Shown here: in pieces, positions 1 to 6,029 of the stretch
Numbering within the stretch: the stretch's first letter is position 1
Layout: each line of letters opens with the position of its first letter
DNA from: Patescibacteria group bacterium
Lineage (GTDB): Bacteria > Patescibacteriota > Minisyncoccia > Minisyncoccales > CG1-02-41-26
Direction of reading: 5' to 3'
Assembly (NCBI GenBank): GCA_020148085.1
Contig: JAHCRD010000015.1
Span: 1 to 9,869 of the forward strand
DNA length: 9,869 nucleotides
The notes under the pieces: generated by a model
Seen by the model: only the letters and a program-made list of their open reading frames with translations
Database searches by the model: none
What the model was told of the DNA's origin: nothing
Made by a program: the position numbers and the translations under genes

Positions 1-108
1 GTTTCTGGGGAGCGGCGCGAAGGTTGCCGAAGGCAACCGCCTGCCGAAAGGCAGGAAGAACGGAGCGACGCTTTCGCGTACTTAGCTAGGTAAGCAAACC
101 GTACAACT
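1..108. other. GC-rich structured spacer upstream of fusA
   Basis: Bases 1-90 are about 62% G+C by hand count, well above the flanking genes. They hold two perfect hairpins in tandem: GGTTGCC (22-28) pairs with GGCAACC (32-38) around a GAA loop, and CCTGCC (40-45) pairs with GGCAGG (50-55) around a GAAA tetraloop. CGCGAA (16-21) can also pair with TTCGCG (73-78), which would close both hairpins into a three-way junction; alternatively ACGC/GCGT (68-79) forms its own small hairpin. The GNRA-type loop makes the + strand a plausible folded RNA. The following 91-108 carry only a weak purine stretch (AGG, 88-90) as a possible ribosome binding site for fusA. rpsG would normally lie just upstream, outside this window. 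Confidence 0.7.
22..55 (+). repeat. Two-hairpin palindromic unit, copy 1
   Basis: The tandem hairpins with cores TTGCCGAA..CAA and CTGCC..GGCAG appear again, in the same order but on the opposite strand, at 5527-5568 before rplW. The shared order and stem sequences suggest a dispersed palindromic repeat rather than two unrelated structures. This is read by eye from only two copies. Confidence 0.5.
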
Positions 109-2214
109 ATGCCAAGAGAATATCCAATAGAGAAAACCCGGGATATCGGAATTATCGCTCATATTGATGCTGGGAAAACCACAGTGACCGAGCGAGTTTT
201 GTTTTATACTGGAATCTCTCATAAGATTGGAGAGGTTCATGATGGGGAAGCTATTATGGATTGGATGGCTCAAGAGAAAGAGAGGGGGATTACTATTACT
301 TCAGCAGCCACCACTTGCCATTGGGTACCAAAAGACATTGAAAGGAAAAAGGGGAATGAGTGTCGAATTAATATCATTGACACTCCAGGCCATATTGATT
401 TCACAGCTGAAGTCCAAAGATCGTTGAGAGTGTTAGATGGAGCAATTGTTATTTTTGATGGCACAGCCGGGGTTGAAGCTCAGTCAGAAACTGTTTGGTA
501 CCAGGCGGATTTGTACAAAGTTCCAAGAATTTGTTTCTTAAATAAAATGGATAAAGTGGGAGCAGATTTTGAAAAGAGCTTGCAAAGTATTCGAGAAAAA
601 CTCTCCCCCAAGGCAGTCCCTTTGCAAATTCCTATTGGGGAAGCTGAAAAATTTAAAGGAGTAATTGACCTTTTAAATGAGAAAGCTTTATATTTTGAAG
701 GAGATTTTGGCCAAAATGTGGTGGAGAAAGATATTCCTCAAGATTTGAAAGAAAAAGCGCAAGACGCTCGAAAAAAAATGCTAGAGAAAATTGCTGCTGA
801 AGACGAAACTTTATTAGAAAAATTCTTAGAGAAAAAAGAAATTTCTCCTCAAGAAATTCGAGAGGTTCTAAGAAAGGCTACCCTGGAATACAAGCTTATT
901 CCAGTATTTTGTGGAGCAGCTTTGAGAAACAAAGGAATTCAACCTTTACTTGATGGAATCTGTTATTATCTTCCAAGCCCAAAAGATCTCCCTCCGACCT
1001 CAGGTTCTTGTCCAAAAACAGGGGAGGAGATTTTAAGAAAACCTGAAGATTCAGAACCTTTTTCAGCTTTGGTTTTCAAAGTGGCATCCGATCCCTATGT
1101 TGGCAGCTTGAGCTATTTCCGAGTTTATTCAGGACATTTGACTCGGGGATCGTATATTCTTAATTCAGTAAGTGGAGAGAAAGAAAGGATTGGCAGAATT
1201 TTAAGGATGCACGCTGACTCAAGAATTGAATTAGAAGAAGTTTTTGCTGGGGATATTGCAGCCACCATCGGGCTAAAAAATACGACCACCGGCCATACTC
1301 TTTGTGCGGAGACTCATCCAATTTTACTTGAGAAAATTATTTTTCCCGAACCCGTTATCTCCATCCGAATTACTCCTGAAACCAAAGCTGATCAGGAGAA
1401 GTTGGCTCAGGCCCTGAAAAAATTAGCTGAGGAGGATCCAACTTTCAAAACAAAAATAGACCTTGAAACTGGGGAGACCATCATTTCTGGGATGGGGGAG
1501 CTTCATTTAGAGATTCTTTGTGATAGAATGAAAAGAGAATTTAAAGTCGGAGCCGATGTTGGTCGGCCCCAAGTAGCTTACAAAGAAACCATTTGCCAGG
1601 AAGCTGAAGCTGAAGGGAAATACATTCGACAATCTGGTGGGAGGGGGCAATACGGACATGTTTGGTTGAGAATAAAACCTAAAAAGAGAGGGGAGGGATA
1701 TGAATTCCAAAATGCTATAAAAGGAGGAATCATTCCCCAAGAATTTATTCCAGCAGTGAAAAAAGGAGTTAGAGAGGCTATGGACAAAGGAGTTTTGGCT
1801 GGTTATCCAATGGTTGACATGGAAGTTGCCCTCTTTGATGGTTCTTTCCATGAGGTTGATTCTTCAGAAGTTGCATTTAAGATTGCCTCGGTTGAGGCCT
1901 TGAGAGTGGCCGCCAAAAGAGCAAAACTAATAATTCTCGAACCAATTATGAGAATTGAAGTGGTGGTGCCTTCAGAATTCTTCGGAGATACTATTGGGGA
2001 TTTGAATCGAAGAAGAGGGGTGATTGAAGAAACAAAAGATAGGGGGAAGTTGAAAGTAATTGAAGGTAAAGTTCCTTTGGCTGAGATGTTTGGCTACGCC
2101 ACGACCCTGCGGTCCTTGACTCAGGGCCGAGGAACCTTTACAATGGAATTTGCCCGATACGATAGAGTACCAGATAACATAGCTCAGGAGATTATAGAGG
2201 GTAAGAGGCGTTAA
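109..2214 (+). CDS. fusA: Elongation factor G
   Basis: This 701-residue GTPase drives translocation of tRNA and mRNA on the ribosome and helps ribosome recycling. All five G motifs are present: AHIDAGKT (17-24), RGITIT (59-64), DTPGH (91-95, with the catalytic His95), NKMD (145-148) and a G5-type GAAL (269-272). The G domain is followed by a G' insert, the beta-barrel domain II, domain III and domain IV, which begins around GGRGQYGHVW (510-519). The C-terminal domain V ends near residue 701. The length is normal for bacterial EF-G (about 690-705). The ATG at 109 gives the standard N-terminus MPREYPIEKTRDIGII. There is no strong Shine-Dalgarno. It is the first complete gene in the window, in its usual place in the str operon, and lies 6 bp before a small antitoxin-like gene with which it is probably co-transcribed. 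Confidence 0.98.
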   Translation: MPREYPIEKTRDIGIIAHIDAGKTTVTERVLFYTGISHKIGEVHDGEAIMDWMAQEKERGITITSAATTCHWVPKDIERKKGNECRINIIDTPGHIDFTAEVQRSLRVLDGAIVIFDGTAGVEAQSETVWYQADLYKVPRICFLNKMDKVGADFEKSLQSIREKLSPKAVPLQIPIGEAEKFKGVIDLLNEKALYFEGDFGQNVVEKDIPQDLKEKAQDARKKMLEKIAAEDETLLEKFLEKKEISPQEIREVLRKATLEYKLIPVFCGAALRNKGIQPLLDGICYYLPSPKDLPPTSGSCPKTGEEILRKPEDSEPFSALVFKVASDPYVGSLSYFRVYSGHLTRGSYILNSVSGEKERIGRILRMHADSRIELEEVFAGDIAATIGLKNTTTGHTLCAETHPILLEKIIFPEPVISIRITPETKADQEKLAQALKKLAEEDPTFKTKIDLETGETIISGMGELHLEILCDRMKREFKVGADVGRPQVAYKETICQEAEAEGKYIRQSGGRGQYGHVWLRIKPKKRGEGYEFQNAIKGGIIPQEFIPAVKKGVREAMDKGVLAGYPMVDMEVALFDGSFHEVDSSEVAFKIASVEALRVAAKRAKLIILEPIMRIEVVVPSEFFGDTIGDLNRRRGVIEETKDRGKLKVIEGKVPLAEMFGYATTLRSLTQGRGTFTMEFARYDRVPDNIAQEIIEGKRR

Positions 2215-2220
2215 ATATAT

Positions 2221-2433
2221 ATGGATTTTGAGCAAATCAAAAACTTAATACCCAAAAATGGTGAAAAATATATTATTGTTGAGAACGGAAAGCCAGTTTT
2301 GGTTTTAATGTCTTTCGAAGATTATAAAAATAATTTTTCTCCGGTGCAAAAAGAAATCGAATTTAAAGAAAAAGCTCCCAGAATTTCAGAAAAAAGCGAA
2401 GGCGAATTAACCTTAGAAGATTTACCCTTTTGA
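2221..2433 (+). CDS. Phd/YefM-like small protein between fusA and tuf
   Basis: This 70-residue protein has a Phd/YefM (prevent-host-death) antitoxin-like core. KYIIVENGKPVLVLMSFEDY (17-36) matches the family pattern of beta strand, NGKP turn, beta strand and S-x-E-D-Y helix start, which normally forms a DNA-binding dimer. The rest is a short charged linker (about 37-60) and the acidic/hydrophobic end LTLEDLPF. In type II toxin–antitoxin systems such a C-terminal part would bind a toxin, but no toxin gene lies next to it: the next gene is tuf. It starts 6 bp after fusA, with a weak purine-rich AAGAGG at 2203-2208. The fold assignment is by pattern only. It could be an orphan regulator, a relic, or a conserved lineage-specific protein linked to translation. 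Function unknown. Confidence 0.8.
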   Translation: MDFEQIKNLIPKNGEKYIIVENGKPVLVLMSFEDYKNNFSPVQKEIEFKEKAPRISEKSEGELTLEDLPF

Positions 2434-2437
2434 GTCC

Positions 2438-2468
2438 TTGACTTTTATTTTTAATTTTATAAGATAAT
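2438..2468 (+). promoter_or_regulatory. Putative promoter for tuf
   Basis: TTGACT (2438-2443) is a near-consensus -35 box. It is followed by an AT-rich spacer and an AT-rich -10 region; the best hexamer is GATAAT (2463-2468) at a 19-bp spacing, with TAAGAT (2460-2465) at 16 bp as an alternative. It lies immediately after the stop of the 70-residue gene. It would give tuf and the downstream S10 genes a start of their own and a leader of roughly 90 nt. Confidence 0.6.
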
Positions 2469-2487
2469 AATATAAATAAATTTAATC

Positions 2488-2555
2488 CGAATACTACGAA
2501 TTTTTATTCGAATGCTGCGAATTCGTGACATTCGCATATCATTTGTAGATTCGCA
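2488..2555 (+). repeat. ATTCG-type repeats in the tuf leader
   Basis: Two 14-bp direct repeats, CGAATACTACGAAT (2488-2501) and CGAATGCTGCGAAT (2509-2522), match at 12 of 14 positions and are offset by 21 bp, about two helical turns. ATTCG words follow at 2506, 2521, 2530 and 2549, and TACGAAT at 2495 is the complement of ATTCGTA. Related ATTCGTA words occur before rplB. No Shine-Dalgarno is visible before the tuf ATG. Confidence 0.65.
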
Positions 2556-2563
2556 TTATATTC

Positions 2564-3763
2564 ATGGCAGAAAAAGCAAAGTTCGAAAGGAAAAAGCCCC
2601 ACTTAAATATTGGGACTATTGGCCATGTCGACCATGGCAAAACAACTTTAACAGCAGCCATTTTGAAATACACCAAGCTGAAAGGTCTTTCAGCAACCGA
2701 GAAAACAGTTGAAGAAATTGACTCAGCTCCAGAAGAGAAGGCTCGAGGTTTAACTATTAATATCTGTCACACCGAGTTTGAGACTGACAAAAGACACTAT
2801 GCTCTAATTGACTGCCCAGGACATGCTGACTACATCAAGAATATGATAACTGGGGCTGCTCAAATGGATGGAGCAATTTTAGTGGTTTCTGCTGCTGATG
2901 GTCCTATGCCCCAAACCAGGGAGCATGTTTTGTTAGCTAAGCAAGTGGGCTTGGGTTCTTTGGTGGTATATTTGAACAAAACCGATCAGGTGGATGATCC
3001 AGAAATGATAGATCTTGTTGAGTCAGAGATAAGAGAACTTTTGAAAAAATATGAGTTCCCCGGCGAGAAAATCCCTATAATTCGTGGCTCAGCCCTTAAA
3101 GCTTTAGATGCTAAAGGCGTAGAAGATGAAACAATGAAATCGGTTAGAGAATTACTCAATAAAATAGACGAAAGCATTCCCGAGCCGACCCGAGCAATAG
3201 AGGAGCCATTCCTGATGGCAATAGAGGATGTTTTCTCAATTGCTGGAAGAGGAACAGTTCCTACTGGAAGGATTGAGAGAGGAGTGATTAAACCAGGCGA
3301 GGAAATAGAAGTAGTAGGACTGAGGCCAACTCAAAAAACAACTGCTGTCTCCATTGAGATGTTCAATAAAATCTTGGATGAAGGAAGAGCTGGAGATAAT
3401 GTTGGAATTTTGCTCCGAGGACTTAAAAAAGAAGATATTGAAAGAGGCCAAGTTTTAGCAGCTCCCGGAACAGTAACTCCTCACACTGACCTTGAAGCAG
3501 AAGTTTATATTTTAACCAAAGAAGAAGGTGGGCGTCATACTCCATTCTTTTCTGGTTATAAGCCCCAATTTTATATTAGAACTTGTGATGTAACCGGAGA
3601 AGTTACTTTGCCTAAAGGAACAGAGATGGTGATGCCTGGAGACACCGTAAACTTGAAAATTAAATTGATAGCTCAAGTCCCTTTAGAAGAGAAACAAAGA
3701 TTTGCCATCAGGGAAGGAGGAAAAACTGTTGGAGCAGGAGTAGTAACCAAGATAGCTAAATAA
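2564..3763 (+). CDS. tuf: Elongation factor Tu
   Basis: This 399-residue GTPase delivers aminoacyl-tRNA to the ribosomal A site. Its G motifs are clear: GHVDHGKT (20-27), RGLTI (61-65), DCPGH (83-87, with catalytic His87), NKTD (138-141) and SALKAL (176-181). Domain II (about 215-305) and domain III (about 306-399) follow, with the typical GRGTVPTGRIERG and SGYKPQFYIRT segments. Length is normal (bacterial EF-Tu is about 393-400). Small departures are NKTD rather than the usual NKCD/NKVD and Leu in place of the usual Ile in RGITI; both are conservative. The ATG at 2564 gives the normal N-terminus. It has its own putative promoter upstream, and rpsJ follows after a single base, so tuf and rpsJ are almost certainly co-transcribed. 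Confidence 0.98.
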   Translation: MAEKAKFERKKPHLNIGTIGHVDHGKTTLTAAILKYTKLKGLSATEKTVEEIDSAPEEKARGLTINICHTEFETDKRHYALIDCPGHADYIKNMITGAAQMDGAILVVSAADGPMPQTREHVLLAKQVGLGSLVVYLNKTDQVDDPEMIDLVESEIRELLKKYEFPGEKIPIIRGSALKALDAKGVEDETMKSVRELLNKIDESIPEPTRAIEEPFLMAIEDVFSIAGRGTVPTGRIERGVIKPGEEIEVVGLRPTQKTTAVSIEMFNKILDEGRAGDNVGILLRGLKKEDIERGQVLAAPGTVTPHTDLEAEVYILTKEEGGRHTPFFSGYKPQFYIRTCDVTGEVTLPKGTEMVMPGDTVNLKIKLIAQVPLEEKQRFAIREGGKTVGAGVVTKIAK

Positions 3764-3764
3764 A

Positions 3765-4103
3765 ATGGCGAAAAAAACCGCTAAAGAAATTGAGATTCCC
3801 CCCATACTTAAAATTAAGCTCAAAGCTTACGATCATAAGGTTATAGATGCAAGTTGTCGTCAGATTGCTGAAATAGCTACCAGATCTGGAGTTGAGGTTG
3901 CGGGACCTATTCCCTTGCCAACTGAAATCCACAAATATACAGTGAATCGATCAAGTTTCATCCATAAAGATTCCAGAGAACAGTTTGAGATGAGAATTCA
4001 CAAAAGATTGATTGAGGTTCCAGCTCCAAATCAAAGATTTATAGGAGCTTTGAGAGATTTGAATCTTCCAGCTGGAGTTGAGATCGAAGTGAAAACGACA
4101 TAA
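3765..4103 (+). CDS. rpsJ: 30S ribosomal protein S10 (uS10)
   Basis: uS10 sits in the head of the small subunit; in family members it also acts as NusE in transcription antitermination. The core is recognisable from ILKIKLKAYDHKVID (14-28), through PLPTEIHKYTVNRS and SREQFEMRIHKRLIEV, to the C-terminal PAGVEIEVK. The protein has 112 residues against about 102 in most bacteria, because of an extra lysine-rich N-terminus (MAKKTAKEIEIPP). The start codon is one base after the tuf stop (TAAAATG), with no good Shine-Dalgarno, which suggests translational coupling to tuf. It is followed by a 106-bp spacer, the first sizeable break inside the S10 cluster. Confidence 0.97.
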   Translation: MAKKTAKEIEIPPILKIKLKAYDHKVIDASCRQIAEIATRSGVEVAGPIPLPTEIHKYTVNRSSFIHKDSREQFEMRIHKRLIEVPAPNQRFIGALRDLNLPAGVEIEVKTT

Positions 4104-4106
4104 TAT
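4078..4106 (+). promoter_or_regulatory. Possible internal promoter before rplC
   Basis: TTGAGA (4078-4083) and TAATAT (4101-4106) are 17 bp apart; a perfect TATAAT (4104-4109) also overlaps but at a poorer 20-bp spacing. The -35 lies inside the end of rpsJ. If active, it would produce a leader of about 95 nt that contains the hairpin at 4164-4194. AT-rich DNA produces such matches easily. Confidence 0.3.
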
Positions 4107-4163
4107 AATATTATGAGAATTTGTTTTTAAAAATAATTTATCATTTTTGAGCGACTATCCATT

Positions 4164-4194
4164 TGAAATACCGGGTTAGTTGCCCGGTATTTCA
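4164..4194 (+). promoter_or_regulatory. Perfect 12-bp hairpin in the rplC leader
   Basis: TGAAATACCGGG (4164-4175) pairs perfectly with CCCGGTATTTCA (4183-4194) around the 7-nt loop TTAGTTG. The hairpin ends two bases before the rplC Shine-Dalgarno. It is not followed by a T-run, so it does not look like an intrinsic terminator. Its place suggests a leader structure controlling rplC translation or RNA processing, but no protein-binding consensus was recognised. Confidence 0.75.
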
Positions 4195-4196
4195 TT

Positions 4197-4202
4197 AGGA
4201 GA
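4197..4202 (+). promoter_or_regulatory. Shine-Dalgarno of rplC
   Basis: AGGAGA lies 7 nt before the ATG at 4210. It is the only textbook ribosome binding site seen in the window. It fixes the rplC start at 4210 rather than the upstream in-frame TTG at 4180, which lies inside the hairpin loop. Confidence 0.85.
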
Positions 4203-4209
4203 TAGAAAT

Positions 4210-4806
4210 ATGACAAAGTTTATTTTAGGTAAAAAATTAGAAATGAGTCAAATTTTTGAGGATGGTAAAGTTGTGCCTCTAACTTTAATTACTGCTGGTC
4301 CTTGTTTTGTTACTCAAGTAAAGAAAAAAGAGAGAGATGGTTATAGTGCTTTACAGATTGGCTTTGAAAAATTAAAGCCAAAAAAGGTAAAAAAACCAGA
4401 GAAAGAAAAGCCCTTCCGTTATTTAAAAGAATTTAAAAATAAAATTGAAGAATACAAGATTGGTCAAAAGATTGATGTTTCAATTTTCAAAGAAGGAGAT
4501 AGGGTTAAAATTTCTGGAATTAGCAAAGGTAAAGGATTTGCTGGAGCTGTCAAAAGATGGGGATTTTCTGGCCGAGGAGCTACTCACGGAGTAAAACATG
4601 AGCATCGGACCTTAGGCTCGGTCGGAAGCACTGACGCTGAAAGAGTCTTTAAGGGAAAGAAAATGCCAGGAAGAATGGGCGCTGAAAGAATAACTGTTTC
4701 AAATTTAGAAATAGTTAAAGTAGACCCAGAAAATAATTTAATGGCAGTTAAAGGAGCAATTCCTGGAAGAAGGGGAACCCTGTTAGAAATTAAAAGTGAA
4801 AATTGA
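4210..4806 (+). CDS. rplC: 50S ribosomal protein L3 (uL3)
   Basis: uL3 binds 23S rRNA early in assembly and sends a loop toward the peptidyl-transferase centre. With the ATG at 4210 it has 198 residues, slightly short for the family (about 205-215). It begins FILGKKLEMSQIFEDG and contains the hallmark segments KGKGFAGAVKRWGF (106-119), THGVKHEHR (125-133) and VFKGKKMPGRMG (146-157). A lysine-rich stretch (about 55-80) replaces the usual middle loop. At the tip of the central loop, where E. coli has the PrmB-methylated glutamine (GSIGQ), this protein has GSVGS with Ser140. The start is well supported by the Shine-Dalgarno at 4197-4202. The end of the gene lies within a potential long AT-rich stem shared with the rplC–rplD spacer. 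Confidence 0.97.
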   Translation: MTKFILGKKLEMSQIFEDGKVVPLTLITAGPCFVTQVKKKERDGYSALQIGFEKLKPKKVKKPEKEKPFRYLKEFKNKIEEYKIGQKIDVSIFKEGDRVKISGISKGKGFAGAVKRWGFSGRGATHGVKHEHRTLGSVGSTDAERVFKGKKMPGRMGAERITVSNLEIVKVDPENNLMAVKGAIPGRRGTLLEIKSEN

Positions 4807-4869
4807 AAAATTAAAAATTACAGTTTAAAATTAAAAATTTTGAACTTTGAACTGTAACTTTTCACTTTT
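4792..4869 (+). other. AT-rich nested inverted repeats across the rplC–rplD junction
   Basis: AAAAGTGAAAA at the end of rplC (4792-4802) is the exact complement of TTTTCACTTTT (4859-4869). Inside it, TTACAGTT (4818-4825) pairs with AACTGTAA (4850-4857), extendable by a few more pairs. The spacer 4807-4893 is almost all A and T, with repeated TTAAAAATT-type words. It could fold and bring the rplC stop close to the rplD start, since rplD has no visible Shine-Dalgarno. With such skewed composition some pairing is expected by chance. Confidence 0.5.
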
Positions 4870-4893
4870 TACTTTGCATTTTGAATTTTTAGT

Positions 4894-5523
4894 ATGCTTG
4901 TCAACACATACAATCAAGAAGGTAAAAAGACAGGACAAACGAGATTACCTAAGGAAATTTTCGATATTGAGATAAACCCTGACTTAGTTCATCAGGTGGT
5001 GGTTTCGCAGATGGCAAATCGGAGGCAAAGAATTGCTCACACTAAAGAGAGAGGAGAAGTAAGGGGAGGGGGGAGAAAGCCCTGGGTTCAAAAAGGCACA
5101 GGACGTGCTAGGGCCGGGAGCATTCGTTCGCCTTTGTGGAAAGGAGGAGGAGTGACTTTCGGACCCAGGAAAGAAAAGGTTTTTAAGAAAAAGATTCCCA
5201 AGAAGATGAAAAGAAAGGCATTGTTGATGGTTCTTTCAGGGAAAGCAAAAAATAACCTTCTGGTTTTAATGGATAAATTGAAAATTGAGAAACCAAAGAC
5301 CAGGCAGATTTCAGAAATTTTAAATAAACTTCCTTGCAAAACTCAGAACACCTTGATTGTCTTGTCGGAAGTTAATCGAAATTTAATTTTGGCTGCTAGA
5401 AATATTCCCAAGGTTGAGACAATTGAGGCAAGAAATCTTAACTCACTCGATTTACTTTCTTTTAAATATTTGATAATACCCAAAGACACAATAAAAGTGA
5501 TAAAAGAAACATTCATTAAATAA
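4894..5523 (+). CDS. rplD: 50S ribosomal protein L4 (uL4)
   Basis: uL4 binds 23S rRNA and sends an extended loop into the peptide exit tunnel; in E. coli it also represses its own operon. The 209 residues match the family length (about 200-210). The tunnel loop and its surroundings are clear: ANRRQRIAHTKERGEVRGGG (41-60), KPWVQKGTGRARAG (62-75) and SPLWKGGGVTFGP (79-91). The C-terminal globular part includes the TLIVLSE strand and the N-R-N-L-x-L-A-A-R-N-I segment. The ATG at 4894 gives the expected N-terminus (MLVNTYNQEGKKTG). No Shine-Dalgarno is present in the AT-rich spacer, so initiation may depend on unstructured RNA or on coupling to rplC. Confidence 0.97.
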   Translation: MLVNTYNQEGKKTGQTRLPKEIFDIEINPDLVHQVVVSQMANRRQRIAHTKERGEVRGGGRKPWVQKGTGRARAGSIRSPLWKGGGVTFGPRKEKVFKKKIPKKMKRKALLMVLSGKAKNNLLVLMDKLKIEKPKTRQISEILNKLPCKTQNTLIVLSEVNRNLILAARNIPKVETIEARNLNSLDLLSFKYLIIPKDTIKVIKETFIK

Positions 5524-5526
5524 GAA

Positions 5527-5568
5527 CCTGCCTCGCTTTCGCTCGGCAGAACCTTGATTTCGGCAAGG
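5527..5568 (-). repeat. Two-hairpin palindromic unit, copy 2 (inverted)
   Basis: Read on the minus strand, a CCTTG/CAAGG hairpin (5564-5568 with 5552-5556) is followed by a longer one with outer stem CTGCC/GGCAG (5545-5549 with 5528-5532). Inside that, a GA opposite GA mismatch, a GC/GC step and a GAAA loop follow. Tandem GA and GNRA loops stabilise RNA only on the minus strand, where they become GA and GAAA instead of TC and TTTC. The order of the two hairpins and the cores TTGCCGAA and CTGCC/GGCAG match copy 1 at 22-55. It lies between rplD and rplW. Confidence 0.5.
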
Positions 5569-5583
5569 TAAAAAGATTATATT
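5554..5583 (+). promoter_or_regulatory. Weak promoter candidate before rplW
   Basis: TTGATT (5554-5559) and TATATT (5578-5583) are 18 bp apart, and a start would fall close to the rplW ATG at 5598. The -35 overlaps the hairpin at 5552-5568. It is a weak match in AT-rich DNA and is listed only because rplW lacks a Shine-Dalgarno and follows a structured spacer. Confidence 0.25.
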
Positions 5584-5597
5584 CCGAAAATAAATCT

Positions 5598-6029
5598 ATG
5601 TCAGTTTTAGATTTTTTCAAAAGAAAGAAACCCCAAAAACCCGAGAAACCTCCAAGACCCAAAAAACCAAAGGAGAAGATTGAGAAAAAACCAGAAAAAA
5701 AGGAGGGAGTTTTAACCCAACCCCCTAGACCAAGAAAAAAAGAGACAGGAATGGCTCCTTTGATTTTAAAATCTGCCCATGTTACAGAGAAAGCCACAGA
5801 CTTAACAAGAGAGAATCAATACGTGTTTAAAGTTTTTCCCAGAGCCACCGAACAAGAGATTAAAAAAGCGGTTGAGGAAGTTTATGGGGTTGATGTCTTG
5901 AAAGTGAGAACAATTAAGGTGCGGAGAAAGCAGAGAAGGTTAGGGAGAACTTTAGGCTGGAGAAAAGGATACAAAAAAGCAATAGTTACTTTAAAAGAAG
6001 ACCAAAAAATAGAGATATTACCGAGGTAA
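5598..6029 (+). CDS. rplW: 50S ribosomal protein L23 (uL23) with basic N-terminal extension
   Basis: uL23 lies at the exit of the peptide tunnel and is the docking site for trigger factor and SRP in bacteria. The conserved domain runs from about residue 52 (MAPLILKSAHVTEKATDL) through YVFKVFPRATEQEIKKAVEEVYGV to the C-terminal KKAIVTLKEDQKIEIL. The core is about 92 residues, the normal size. In front of it is a 51-residue extension, MSVLDFFKRKKPQKPEKP followed by more lysine- and proline-rich sequence, probably disordered and RNA-binding. The internal ATG at 5751 could be a shorter start, but the extension is open and begins with a regular MSVLDFFKRKK segment, so 5598 is preferred. The stop codon lies in the short palindrome ATTACCGAGGTAAT (6017-6030). 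Confidence 0.94.
   Translation: MSVLDFFKRKKPQKPEKPPRPKKPKEKIEKKPEKKEGVLTQPPRPRKKETGMAPLILKSAHVTEKATDLTRENQYVFKVFPRATEQEIKKAVEEVYGVDVLKVRTIKVRRKQRRLGRTLGWRKGYKKAIVTLKEDQKIEILPR

Noticed and set aside
1..93. Frame 1 is open from the window start to a TAA at 91-93, ending AFAYLAR, slightly like the AFAHFRW end of ribosomal protein S7, and the stop lies 15 bp before fusA.
   Set aside because: The residues before it do not match the S7 C-terminus and the DNA is dominated by palindromes. An rpsG tail carrying an insertion is possible but cannot be supported without upstream sequence.
1507..1851. Antisense open frames within fusA, rplD, rplW, rplV and other genes.
   Set aside because: They lie opposite strongly conserved genes, lack recognisable motifs, and are rich in Phe/Ser/Leu as expected from the complement of Lys/Glu/Arg-rich genes.
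4164..4194. Intrinsic terminator after rpsJ.
   Set aside because: The stem is strong but is followed by TTAGGAGA rather than a T-run, and it is adjacent to the rplC ribosome binding site.
4180..4209. Longer rplC start at the TTG at 4180.
   Set aside because: The TTG lies in the loop of the 4164-4194 hairpin and has no ribosome binding site; the ATG at 4210 has AGGAGA at ideal spacing and gives the normal family N-terminus.
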